DNA of 64,000 nt from Bifidobacterium psychraerophilum (GTDB taxonomy: Bacteria; Actinomycetota; Actinomycetes; Actinomycetales; Bifidobacteriaceae). The notes beneath the pieces were generated by a model, which was not told the DNA's origin, searched no databases, and worked only from the letters and a program-made list of their open reading frames with translations. This document shows positions 53,085-62,905 of this stretch, in pieces. Both the position numbers and the translations under genes were made by a program. The stretch is from NCBI RefSeq assembly GCF_000741705.1, contig NZ_JGZI01000001.1, forward strand, positions 23,498-87,497. Reading direction: 5' to 3'. Positions within the stretch are counted from its first letter, which is position 1, and each line of letters starts with the position of its first letter.

Positions 53085-54272
53085 ATGGACCAACGCAACA
53101 AGACCACGATTCGGGCCCGCAGGGCGACGACCTCATTCGACACGGCATCTCCGCGTGAACGGATCGAAGGCAAGCCCTTGCTGATCCGGACCGCGCGGCG
53201 TGGCGTGACGGGCGCCTTCAATTTCTGGATATTCGTCTCCAAACTGATCACGCATCGTCTGCGCTGGTATCCCATCGTCGAGCCTTATGTGGGGTATGGC
53301 ACGCCTGATTACTCCAGATTGATATGCAGGACCACACTCTCACCTGAACGCGGACGTTCGGGCCTTGCGGTCAGGGGAATACGCAGCGCATTCAAAGTGC
53401 CGGCATCCAGGACGCAGGTCAAAATCAGTATCGACGGCACCCGTTTGCGCACCGTGCAGGTCGGCAGCTCGGAGGTCTACGACCAGCCTGACCGTGGACG
53501 CGAGCAAAGCGATGAATTCGCGCTTTCCGATTCGAGCGGCTACCTGGATCTGGTGGCCGAGCACCATCTGAGTCCAGGCCAGCACGAGGTGTCCTACCAG
53601 GTCAGCCGGCGGGCCCCCGTCACCGCGCCGTTGTACATCTATCCATCCTCCACTCCCTTGGGAGTGATTTCGGATATCGACGACACCATCCTGGTGACCC
53701 AGGTGCCTTCGTTGTGGCGTGCCGCCTACAACATGCTGCTCCTCAACCCCAAGAAGCGCGTTTCCGTCCCCGGGATGAGCGTGCTGTACAACAAGATCCG
53801 TGACCTGTATCCCCATGCACCCTTCTTCTACCTGTCGACCTCGCCTTGGAATGTGGAGAGCTCGATACGGCATTTCATCAACTATCACGGTTTCCCCGAG
53901 GGGCCGCTGCTGCTGCGCGACCTTGATCCGAGACCCAAGGATTTCATTCCCACAGGAGTGGAGCACAAGTTGGAGTTCGTCGATCAGTTGATGGCGGACT
54001 TCCCCAATATGAAGTTCCTGCTGCTCGGCGATGACGGGCAGAAGGATCCGACGACCTACGCCACGGTCGCTCGTCGGTATCCGGGGCGGATCATGGCGAT
54101 AGGCATCCGACAACTGAGCCCACGTGAGTCAATCGGAGCCGTGGCCGGAATCACCGCGACCCAACCCATGCCGGTCACCGATGTACCGGTCTTCTACGGC
54201 ACCACGGGATCGAATCTGATGAATACGATGCTGCCTTTCCTGGCGGCCTCGCAGGGCTCCCGCCATCGCTGA
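53085..54272 (+). CDS. APP1 (DUF2183) family phosphatidate phosphatase-like protein
   Basis: 395 residues. The HAD-type motif is LGVISDIDDTILVTQVPSLW (D-I-D-D-T), with FFYLSTSPWNVESSIRHFI as motif II and MKFLLLGDDGQKDPTTYATV as motif IV. An N-terminal beta domain (IVEPYVGYGTPDYSRLICRT and on) is typical of bacterial DUF2183 proteins. In yeast the family acts on phosphatidate; the bacterial substrate is not known. GGGAG lies before the ATG at 53085. It starts 21 bases after gcvH and may share its transcript. Confidence 0.88.
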   Translation: MDQRNKTTIRARRATTSFDTASPRERIEGKPLLIRTARRGVTGAFNFWIFVSKLITHRLRWYPIVEPYVGYGTPDYSRLICRTTLSPERGRSGLAVRGIRSAFKVPASRTQVKISIDGTRLRTVQVGSSEVYDQPDRGREQSDEFALSDSSGYLDLVAEHHLSPGQHEVSYQVSRRAPVTAPLYIYPSSTPLGVISDIDDTILVTQVPSLWRAAYNMLLLNPKKRVSVPGMSVLYNKIRDLYPHAPFFYLSTSPWNVESSIRHFINYHGFPEGPLLLRDLDPRPKDFIPTGVEHKLEFVDQLMADFPNMKFLLLGDDGQKDPTTYATVARRYPGRIMAIGIRQLSPRESIGAVAGITATQPMPVTDVPVFYGTTGSNLMNTMLPFLAASQGSRHR

Positions 54273-54391
54273 GCGGGGTCGCCCCTGGGCGTGCACTCGC
54301 CGGGGATGCCGCTGCAGCTTTCTCGACGGCGGCACTTGCGTCGCCAGCGCAATCGTTCCGTCGCTCCACAGCAATTCCTATAATCGCTGAC

Positions 54392-56896
54392 ATGACAACA
54401 ACAAGCAGCGGCGAAGGGGCGGCCGCATCGATCGGCACTCCTTCTGATGCGCATCCTCCCGTGGCAGCCCGCATTTCGACCAAACGTGAAGTCGCGGGGG
54501 TGGAGTTCGACGATCCGTACGAGTGGATCAGGGATAAGGACTCCGAACGCACCCAACGGTATGTGGCCGGGCAGAACGAATACTTCGAGGCTCGCACCAA
54601 ACATCTGGAAGGCCTGAAGCACACGCTCTTCGAAGAGCTGAAATCGCATATCAAGGAGACGGATATGTCGGTGCCGGTCCGTCTTCACGGATTCTGGTAT
54701 TACACCCGCATATACGAAGGGCAGCAATACGCCATCCAGTGCAGGCTGCCGGTCGTCGACGAGGGGAATTGGGAGCCGCCGAGCGTGCAGACCGCGGATA
54801 ATGCGCCGCTCGCAGGCGAGGAAGTGGTCTTCGACGCCAACAAGGAGTCACAAGGGCATGACTTCTTCCGCGTCGGGGGCATGGATCTCAGTGATGATGG
54901 GCGATGGCTCCTCTACGGTACGGATACCAGCGGGAATGAACGCTACGATATGCGCATCCGTGATCTCAGGGCAGAGGGTGAGGGTGGAGCCGCCGACCTG
55001 CCCGAGGTGATCGAACAGGTTTCCGCCGGAGGGATGATCACACCCGACGGCAGATGGGTCTTCTACACCAAGCTTGATGATTCGTGGCGTCCATACAGTG
55101 TGTGGAGGCATAAGGTCGGTAGCGATTCCTCCACCGACGTCGAAGTCTGGACCGAATCCGATGAACGTTTCTGGGTCGGCGTGGGCATGAGCTTCGATGA
55201 ATGCCGCATCGTCATCACCACAGGATCGAAAACCACGACGGAGGTGCTGACACTCCCTGCCGATGATCCAACCGGATCCTTCGAGGTCTTCGTCCCCAGA
55301 CGCGAGGGTGTGGAGTATGACGTGAGCTTCTCACGCTTCGAGGGCGCCGGCCCCGACGGCGAGGATATACCGCTGGCGCTGACGTACCACAATGTCAGCA
55401 ACCCCAACTTCCAGGTCAATGTGATTGATATGCGCACCCATCAGGCGCCTTACGAGCTCACGGAAGGTGTGTGCGTGGTGGCGGGCAGCCCCGCCGGCTG
55501 CGAGCCGGTGCCGGGCGCTCAGAGCACATCCGATGCGGGTCTGCCGATTGATGAGCCATATGATGATCCCGCGAATCCTGCCGTGCTTCAGGGTGCGCGA
55601 GGGCTTGGTATCGAGGGGCTGTCGATACACCGGCACTTCATCACGCTGAGCTATCGCGCGGACAGTCTGCCGCGTCTGGCCGTGATGACGACGGATGAGG
55701 CGGCGAGGAATTTCATTGCGGGGGAGCCCTGGAATTTCCGTGAATTGAGCGCTGCGGCCCTGGGCGAGCGGGCGTCAACGGCGATGTTCTCCATCGGTGC
55801 GGGGGGCAATCCCTCATACGAGACGCCACGGATGCGCTACAGCCTCAGCAGCTATACGAATCCGGCACAGCTGCGCGAATTCGATCCGCGCAGTGGCGGT
55901 GATGTTCTGCTCAAGGAGGCGGAGGTCCCCGGGGATTTCGACCCACGTCACTATGCGGAGCGCAGGGTGTGGGCGCGTGGGCGTGACGGGCAACGTGTGC
56001 CTGTTTCACTGGTCTGGCGCGAAGGTATGGTGCCAAGCCTGGACGCCGACGAGGCGCGTGGCCTGACGGATCAGGATATAGTGCCTCGTGCCGGACTCGG
56101 GGAGGATGATCGAGGGGATTCACCTCGATCCAGTGGCGCGGGGGCCTTCGAGCCCTCACCCATGTTCATCACCGGCTATGGCGCATATGAATGCAGTTCC
56201 GATCCCTTCTTCTCTCCTGCGAGGCTCAGCATGCTCGACCGCGGAGTCATCTATGCCGTTGCCCACGTACGAGGTGGGGGCGAGATGGGGCGCGCCTGGT
56301 ATGAGCAGGGTCGCAGGCTGAACAAGAAGCACACCTTCGAGGATTTCGTGGATGCCACGGCGGCCTTGCAGCAGGCCGGGATCGCCGACCCCGGGCGTAC
56401 CGTCGCCAACGGGGGATCCGCAGGAGGCCTCTTGATGGGTGCGATCGCGAATATGGCGCCGGAACTCTACGCGGGTATCGAGGCGGATGTGCCCTTTGTA
56501 GATGCGCTCACTTCGATTCTCGACCCGAGCCTTCCCCTGACGGTAACCGAGTGGGATGAATGGGGGGATCCTCTGCACAACAGAGAGGTCTATGAGTACA
56601 TGAAGTCCTATACCCCGTATGAGAATGTGCCCGATGCCCAGAGCCGCATACGTGCGAGCGGTGACGCGCATTTCCCCAAGATCATGGCGACGACTTCGAT
56701 GAATGACACCAGGGTGCTGTATGTCGAACCACTCAAATGGATCGCCCGTTTGCAGGAGGCCGAGGTCGGGGCGGATGCCATCGTCAAAATCGAGGTGGAG
56801 GCCGGTCACGGCGGTGCCAGCGGGAGATACAAGCAGTGGGAGGAGCTGGCTCTGGAAAATGCGTGGTGCCTGAGTGTGATGGGGATAGCGGGCTAA
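54392..56896 (+). CDS. ptrB: Oligopeptidase B (prolyl oligopeptidase family, S9A)
   Basis: 834 residues, longer than typical oligopeptidase B. An N-terminal propeller (VEFDDPYEWIRDKDSERTQR, VPVRLHGFWYYTRIYEGQQY, FRVGGMDLSDDGRWLLYGTD) precedes the peptidase domain: ITGYGAYECSSDPFFSPARL, YAVAHVRGGGEMGRAWYEQG and TVANGGSAGGLLMGAIANMA with Ser at about 675; Asp is in TSMNDTRVLYVEP and His in EAGHGGASGRYKQWEE. It cleaves short peptides after basic residues in the cytoplasm. The extra length comes from acidic insertions near residues 370-400 and 545-590. It appears to be monocistronic. Confidence 0.92.
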   Translation: MTTTSSGEGAAASIGTPSDAHPPVAARISTKREVAGVEFDDPYEWIRDKDSERTQRYVAGQNEYFEARTKHLEGLKHTLFEELKSHIKETDMSVPVRLHGFWYYTRIYEGQQYAIQCRLPVVDEGNWEPPSVQTADNAPLAGEEVVFDANKESQGHDFFRVGGMDLSDDGRWLLYGTDTSGNERYDMRIRDLRAEGEGGAADLPEVIEQVSAGGMITPDGRWVFYTKLDDSWRPYSVWRHKVGSDSSTDVEVWTESDERFWVGVGMSFDECRIVITTGSKTTTEVLTLPADDPTGSFEVFVPRREGVEYDVSFSRFEGAGPDGEDIPLALTYHNVSNPNFQVNVIDMRTHQAPYELTEGVCVVAGSPAGCEPVPGAQSTSDAGLPIDEPYDDPANPAVLQGARGLGIEGLSIHRHFITLSYRADSLPRLAVMTTDEAARNFIAGEPWNFRELSAAALGERASTAMFSIGAGGNPSYETPRMRYSLSSYTNPAQLREFDPRSGGDVLLKEAEVPGDFDPRHYAERRVWARGRDGQRVPVSLVWREGMVPSLDADEARGLTDQDIVPRAGLGEDDRGDSPRSSGAGAFEPSPMFITGYGAYECSSDPFFSPARLSMLDRGVIYAVAHVRGGGEMGRAWYEQGRRLNKKHTFEDFVDATAALQQAGIADPGRTVANGGSAGGLLMGAIANMAPELYAGIEADVPFVDALTSILDPSLPLTVTEWDEWGDPLHNREVYEYMKSYTPYENVPDAQSRIRASGDAHFPKIMATTSMNDTRVLYVEPLKWIARLQEAEVGADAIVKIEVEAGHGGASGRYKQWEELALENAWCLSVMGIAG

Positions 56897-57032
56897 TGGC
56901 GTGATCCTTTCGGGAACGTGGGGCGACGGTCCATGACTCGGGTCCGTCCGGGCGATGATGCTGTCCAGTTTTGTGTCCAACTGACGGAATACCGGACATT
57001 GGGTGCGGAAGCTCTGCATATCCTCATGAACT

Positions 57033-58079
<1,047 letters not shown>

Positions 58080-58231
58080 CGCATCACCGATTCGGACATC
58101 ACTTCGCTCGGGCCATGGCTTCACCGCTGCGCACCGTCGGATGAGACGCCTCTCTCCTCGGGTCTTCGTAGAGTATGCCCTAGAGGCAGGCATGCCTTGT
58201 ATGCCTGGTTCACAGAGAGGATTGACCACAT

Positions 58232-59497
58232 ATGAGCGATGGTGATATGGCGATCAGGCGGGGTCGTGGGGAATGCAAGATGCAGGGGGGCAAACTCGTT
58301 GCTGCCAGCGTTCAGCTGCATGGATCACAGGTGATCCGATGCGTGCTCGACGGTGATTTTTTCGCCGAAGGCAATCTGGATAGCCCACAGGTGGTCGATG
58401 CCGTCCAAGGCTTCCTTGGTGAATGCGAACTGCCTGTTAGCGAGGCGGATGCCCTTGCAGGGGTGAGCCGCATTCTTGGCGAGTATCCAGCATCGTCGCT
58501 TATCGGCGCCACGCCCGAGACCATCGTTACCGCCTTCCACAGAGCGGTCACTGCGGCGACATCGCAGGGATCGGTACAGGATCCGAAGGTCATCGGGGAT
58601 GGCGGCACGGAGACACCACGCCATGAGGCATCCCAACGTCATACCGATGTAGTGCCACACCTTCCTGACGGTCCGCAGGTCTCGGAGGAACTGTTGACGG
58701 ATTTCCGCGGCCGCTGGCAGAAGCTGCCGGTGACCGTCGTGCATGATGAGCCGCTGATGCCATCCATGCAGATGGCATGCGACCATGCGATCGCCCAGGC
58801 CGTCGCGCAGGGCGATTGCGGTGCCATGATCCGCGTCTGGGAGTGGGCCGCCTCGACGGTGGTGATCGGACGCTTCCAGTCCATCGGACATCAGGTGGAT
58901 GTGGAGGAGGCGCGGCGCGAAGGGGTAAGCGTGGTGCGCAGGGTCACCGGCGGGGGAGCGATGTTCGTCGAACCGTCGAACACCATCACCTACTCCCTGT
59001 ATGCCCCACTGAGCCTGGTGGAGGGGATGACCATAGAGGAATCCTACCGCTGCTGTGACGACTGGATACTTGCGGCCCTGCAGGAGATCGGCATCGATGC
59101 CCGATATGAGCCCATCAACGACATCTCCTCATCGGCAGGGAAGATCGGCGGCGCGGCGCAACGCCGTTACGCGCCGAAACAGGGTGGTCCGGGGGCGGTC
59201 CTGCACCATGTGACGATGTCATACGACATCGATGCCCAGAAAATGACCCGAATTCTGAAAGTATCCAGGGAAAAAATGAAATACAAGGCCGTCCAGTCGG
59301 CGGTCAAGCGTGTGGATCCGCTGCGCTCCCAATCAGGACTAGGGCGGGAGGCGATTATCGGCAGCTTGATCGACCACCTGCTGCGCACCATGAGAGGGGC
59401 GCGCATGGGTGGAATCCCTGCGGAAATACGGCAGGAGGCGGCGAAAATGGACGAGGGACGCTTCTCGACAACCCAGTGGACATACGGGATCGCCTGA
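58232..59497 (+). CDS. lplA: Lipoate-protein ligase with N-terminal accessory domain (permuted)
   Basis: 421 residues. Residues about 17-105 (MQGGKLVAASVQLHGSQVIR, CVLDGDFFAEG, LIGATPETIVTAFHRAV) match the LplA accessory domain, which is C-terminal in E. coli LplA. A charged linker follows, then the catalytic domain (about 155-421): MACDHAIAQAVAQGDCGAMI, WAASTVVIGRFQSIGHQV, VVRRVTGGGAMFVEPSNTIT, SAGKIGGAAQRRYAPKQGGP. The lipoate site R-R-x-T-G-G-G and the Lys of G-K-I are present. It activates lipoate with ATP and transfers it to a lysine, presumably that of the H-protein at 52659. The Crp gene follows in the same direction. Confidence 0.9.
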   Translation: MSDGDMAIRRGRGECKMQGGKLVAASVQLHGSQVIRCVLDGDFFAEGNLDSPQVVDAVQGFLGECELPVSEADALAGVSRILGEYPASSLIGATPETIVTAFHRAVTAATSQGSVQDPKVIGDGGTETPRHEASQRHTDVVPHLPDGPQVSEELLTDFRGRWQKLPVTVVHDEPLMPSMQMACDHAIAQAVAQGDCGAMIRVWEWAASTVVIGRFQSIGHQVDVEEARREGVSVVRRVTGGGAMFVEPSNTITYSLYAPLSLVEGMTIEESYRCCDDWILAALQEIGIDARYEPINDISSSAGKIGGAAQRRYAPKQGGPGAVLHHVTMSYDIDAQKMTRILKVSREKMKYKAVQSAVKRVDPLRSQSGLGREAIIGSLIDHLLRTMRGARMGGIPAEIRQEAAKMDEGRFSTTQWTYGIA

Positions 59498-59563
59498 AAA
59501 CGAGTTACAATCGAGCAGACGTTATCAGGTCGAGGACGACCAGAGGCCCGGCAGGAAGGTGGA

Positions 59564-60283
59564 GTGATCATTCGCAAGCCCAATGAGATTCCCGAACCCG
59601 GAAACGCTTTGCTTCAAACCGCATTGTTCAATCAGGTCTCCCCTCAGGAAGCGGACCTGTTGCTGCCGCACCTCAAATATGCCGTTGCAGGCAAGGGCGA
59701 CAGCATATTCCGAGAAGGCGATACCGACCATCGTATGTATCTTCTGCAGGATGGCCGGGTCAAGCTGATTCGTCAGGCTTCGGATCACAGGGTGCAGCTG
59801 CTGAGCATCCACGGTCGCGGCGAGGTGCTTGGGGAGATCCCGGTTTTCGACCCCAACGGCGGCCCGCGCACGGCCACCGCTGTGGCGATGACGAACCACA
59901 CCACGGTGGCGGTGCTTGAGCATGAGGATCTTTTCACATGGTTGAATGATCATCCGCGCGTGGCCGTGGACATGCTCCAGGTCCTTGCGAATCGCATGCG
60001 CAGCAATAATGAGCGCATTTCCGACCTGGTGTTCATGGATGTGCCCGCACGTTTGGCGAAAACCCTGCTGAGTCTGGCGATGAGGTTCGGCGAGCCGATC
60101 GAGGCCGGTCTGATGGTACCGCACGATCTGACGCAGGAGGAGCTTGCGCAACTGGTCGGATCATCGCGGGAGACCGTGAACAAGGCGCTGATGGACTTCT
60201 CGAATCGTGGTTGGATCTCACGAAAAGGGCGTTCAATCATCATCTACCAGCCCGGAATGCTGATACGTCGTTCGCGCAGGTAG
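59564..60283 (+). CDS. Crp/Fnr family transcriptional regulator (Crp/GlxR-like)
   Basis: 239 residues. The cyclic-nucleotide-binding domain shows AVAGKGDSIFREGDTDHRMY, LLSIHGRGEVLGEIPVFDPN and GGPRTATAVA, with the G-E and R-T-A positions that contact cAMP in Crp and GlxR. The C-terminal helix-turn-helix is LTQEELAQLVGSSRETVNKA. No iron-sulfur Cys cluster is visible, so it is not Fnr-like. A GTG start follows GGAAGGTGGA. It lies between lplA and the PBP gene, an order common in this group; it may be a global regulator of carbon use. Confidence 0.9.
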   Translation: MIIRKPNEIPEPGNALLQTALFNQVSPQEADLLLPHLKYAVAGKGDSIFREGDTDHRMYLLQDGRVKLIRQASDHRVQLLSIHGRGEVLGEIPVFDPNGGPRTATAVAMTNHTTVAVLEHEDLFTWLNDHPRVAVDMLQVLANRMRSNNERISDLVFMDVPARLAKTLLSLAMRFGEPIEAGLMVPHDLTQEELAQLVGSSRETVNKALMDFSNRGWISRKGRSIIIYQPGMLIRRSRR

Positions 60284-60351
60284 TGTGCATATTGCCACAG
60301 AAACGGATTCTTTCAGCTTCTTAGTAGGCAGCCGGTTTTAGAATAAGCATC

Positions 60352-62520
60352 ATGCCGAAGAACCAGCCTATGACCGTTAGACGCTTTTTCACCTTTGTAC
60401 TTGCATACATCATCTTTTGTACGGCGGGAGGGGTCGTCGCGTCAGGCTTCCTGCTGCCCGCCGTATTCGGCCTCAACGCGGCGGCGAAGTCGCTGATGCC
60501 GTCGCTTGAAGCGCAGGGCATCGATTTCGACGTCACCGACCTTCCACAGCAGTCACGCATCTATGCCTCGGATGGCAAAACGGTCATCGCGACCTTCTAC
60601 GCGCAGAACCGCATCGTCGTGCCCCTCAGTGAAGTGTCGGACTACATGCAGAAAGCGGTGGTCGCACGTGAGGATCGACGGTTCTTCGAACACGCCGGTG
60701 TCGATATCCAGGGTGTGTTCAGGGCCTTCGTGGAAACCTATGTGAAGAAGGGCGATACGCAGGGTGGTTCTTCCCTGACGCAGCAGTATGTCAAGAACGT
60801 CCTGATGAGCGAGGCCGAAGAGGATGACGATCCCATCGCGGTCTACCATGCGCAGGAGGAGACCGTCGCCCGCAAGATGCGCGAGATGCTGATCGCGGTG
60901 CAGATGGAGAAGAAGTACACGAAGGCCGAGATTCTGCAGGGGTATCTGAATATCGCGCAGTTCGGCAACGGCATCTACGGTGTGGAGACCGCGGCGCAGC
61001 GCTTCTTCAACAAAAGCGCAAAGGATCTGAATGTCGTCGAGTCCGCGACGATCGCGGCGATTACCAAGAACCCCACGGGCTATGATCCGACCTCGAATCC
61101 CAAAGAGTCCCAGGAGCAGCGCAATATCGTGCTGGATCTGATGTACCAGCAGGGTTACATCACCAAGAAGCAGCGCGACGAGGCCAAGGCGACGCCGATC
61201 GCCTCCACGTTGCATGTGCAGAGTGTCGCCGCAGGCTGCCAGGCATCCGGTGACGCCGCCTACTTCTGCGATTACGTGACCAAGCAGATCCTCAACTCCT
61301 CGGAGTTCGGCAAGACCCAGGCCGCACGCGACAAGTTGCTGAAGGAGGGCGGTCTGGAGATCTATTCGACGATGGATGTCAAGGCCAACAGCGACGCGAT
61401 GAAAGCGGCCCGCGCCACGATACCCGTTGATGATCCGACCGGCTTCGAGGTGACGATAGCGGCCATCAAACCCGGTACCGGTGAGGTACTGGGCTTCGGC
61501 ATCAACAGAACCTATGATGCCACCCAGGATTCTGGTGGCGGCACCAAGACGGCGATCAACTATGCGGTGGATGAAGCGGATGGCGGCGGTTGGGGATTCC
61601 AGGTCGGTTCGACGTGGAAACCCATCAACCTCGCGGCGTGGATGGCCGCAGGCAAATCCATCAACCAGTCGCTCACCACCTCGACTTCCTACAGTCTGAG
61701 CTCCTTCCCCGACTACACGGGAACGGGGACGTGGAATGTCCAGAATTCGGGTGGCGGTACGACATCGCCGGAATCTCCGTTGTTGGGCCTGATCCGCTCG
61801 CATAACACGACCCAGGCCTCGATGGCGCAGATCATCGGCTTGAAGCAGATCGCCAATACGGCCAAGGCGATGGGCTACCATAACTCGCCTGAAGGGCAGG
61901 AGGACATCTTCTCCTCGAACTCCTTCAACCCCCCGATGGTTATCGGAACGGTTCAGGCATCACCGTTGACGATGGCGAATGTGTATGCGACGATCGCCGC
62001 AAACGGTGTGGAATGCACCCCGATCGCGCTCAAGAAGGTGGTGGACAAGGACGGCAAGCAGCTCAAGGTGCCATCGGCGAACTGCCACCAGGCCATTGAT
62101 TCGGGCATCGCGCAGACCGTGGCGTATGCGATGAACCAGGGCGTTGTGCAGAGCGACGGCGAGGCGAAGACGACCCAGTTGGATGGAGGGCGCAAAACCT
62201 TCGCCAAGACGGGTACCAATGAGGATACGTACATGCTTACCGGAGGCTTCGTGCCTTCCGTGGCCGCTTATGTGGCGGTGGGCAACGCCGAATCCCAGGT
62301 GTCCTTCAACAACAAGACCATCAACGGGGTCTACCACAGCACTTGGTATGGTGCGTATATCGCAACACCGGCGTGGAAGACCTTCATGAACAGTTATCTT
62401 GCGGATACCAATACGCCCATAGACAATAACTACGGCAACGCCGATGCGAAGTACACGGGTGCGGCGACCACATCGTCAAGCAGCTCGTCCAGCTCGTCAT
62501 CGAGCACGACAGGGCAGTAA
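60352..62520 (+). CDS. Class A penicillin-binding protein (PBP1A-like)
   Basis: 722 residues. A short cytoplasmic tail, one membrane helix (FFTFVLAYIIFCTAGGVVAS), a glycosyltransferase domain (VVAREDRRFFEHAGVDIQGV with Glu107; GGSSLTQQYVKNVLM; KYTKAEILQGYLNIAQFGNG) and a transpeptidase domain with FQVGSTWKPINLA (Ser420), the S-H-N variant IRSHNTTQASM and FAKTGTNEDT (K-T-G). The last 30 residues are a Ser/Thr tail. It builds and cross-links peptidoglycan. A perfect hairpin terminator follows. Confidence 0.95.
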   Translation: MPKNQPMTVRRFFTFVLAYIIFCTAGGVVASGFLLPAVFGLNAAAKSLMPSLEAQGIDFDVTDLPQQSRIYASDGKTVIATFYAQNRIVVPLSEVSDYMQKAVVAREDRRFFEHAGVDIQGVFRAFVETYVKKGDTQGGSSLTQQYVKNVLMSEAEEDDDPIAVYHAQEETVARKMREMLIAVQMEKKYTKAEILQGYLNIAQFGNGIYGVETAAQRFFNKSAKDLNVVESATIAAITKNPTGYDPTSNPKESQEQRNIVLDLMYQQGYITKKQRDEAKATPIASTLHVQSVAAGCQASGDAAYFCDYVTKQILNSSEFGKTQAARDKLLKEGGLEIYSTMDVKANSDAMKAARATIPVDDPTGFEVTIAAIKPGTGEVLGFGINRTYDATQDSGGGTKTAINYAVDEADGGGWGFQVGSTWKPINLAAWMAAGKSINQSLTTSTSYSLSSFPDYTGTGTWNVQNSGGGTTSPESPLLGLIRSHNTTQASMAQIIGLKQIANTAKAMGYHNSPEGQEDIFSSNSFNPPMVIGTVQASPLTMANVYATIAANGVECTPIALKKVVDKDGKQLKVPSANCHQAIDSGIAQTVAYAMNQGVVQSDGEAKTTQLDGGRKTFAKTGTNEDTYMLTGGFVPSVAAYVAVGNAESQVSFNNKTINGVYHSTWYGAYIATPAWKTFMNSYLADTNTPIDNNYGNADAKYTGAATTSSSSSSSSSSSTTGQ

Positions 62521-62905
62521 TCCACGGTATTCGCGTAGCGAACACGATCCCGCTCTGATACCCCACGACCCAGGCCGCCAACACGGCCTGGGTCGTGGGC
62601 ATATTCAGCGACCCGCCCGAAAGGGCTCTGGTCGGTATGGGCATATGAATAACGGGATCCCAGCGATCGTCAACGAGATCGACAGCTGCTCGATGTGTAT
62701 CCTCGACCGTCGAACCCCAGCCGAAACGCGGTAAGACGAATCGCTGTAAACCCGCCGACAAGGGTGTTGTGCCGGAAGCAGGCGGAGGATTCACAAAGCA
62801 AAAACATACCTATAGTATGATATTGCACATCATGTTCATTGTGTGTCCCCTTCGTTATTGCTGATCCCGGTGGGGGTGCCGTTTCTCAGAGATGGTGGTG
62901 CTCTC
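62521..62905. other. Intergenic region before the right-edge surface protein
   Basis: About 385 bases. It holds the PBP terminator at 62562-62599 and, from about 62790, an AT-rich promoter-like tract with TATAGT and TATGAT. A minus-strand frame overlapping the PBP end looks like a shadow, with no recognisable product. Confidence 0.5.
62562..62599 (+). terminator. Terminator after the PBP gene
   Basis: CCCACGACCCAGGCCG (62562-62577) and CGGCCTGGGTCGTGGG (62584-62599) are exact reverse complements around CCAACA, about 40 bases after the stop. A short CATATT follows. Confidence 0.85.

Noticed and set aside
62384..62794. Minus-strand frame of 136 codons at the end of the PBP gene
   Set aside because: It overlaps the PBP C-terminus and its terminator, shows no recognisable domain, and lacks a ribosome binding site.
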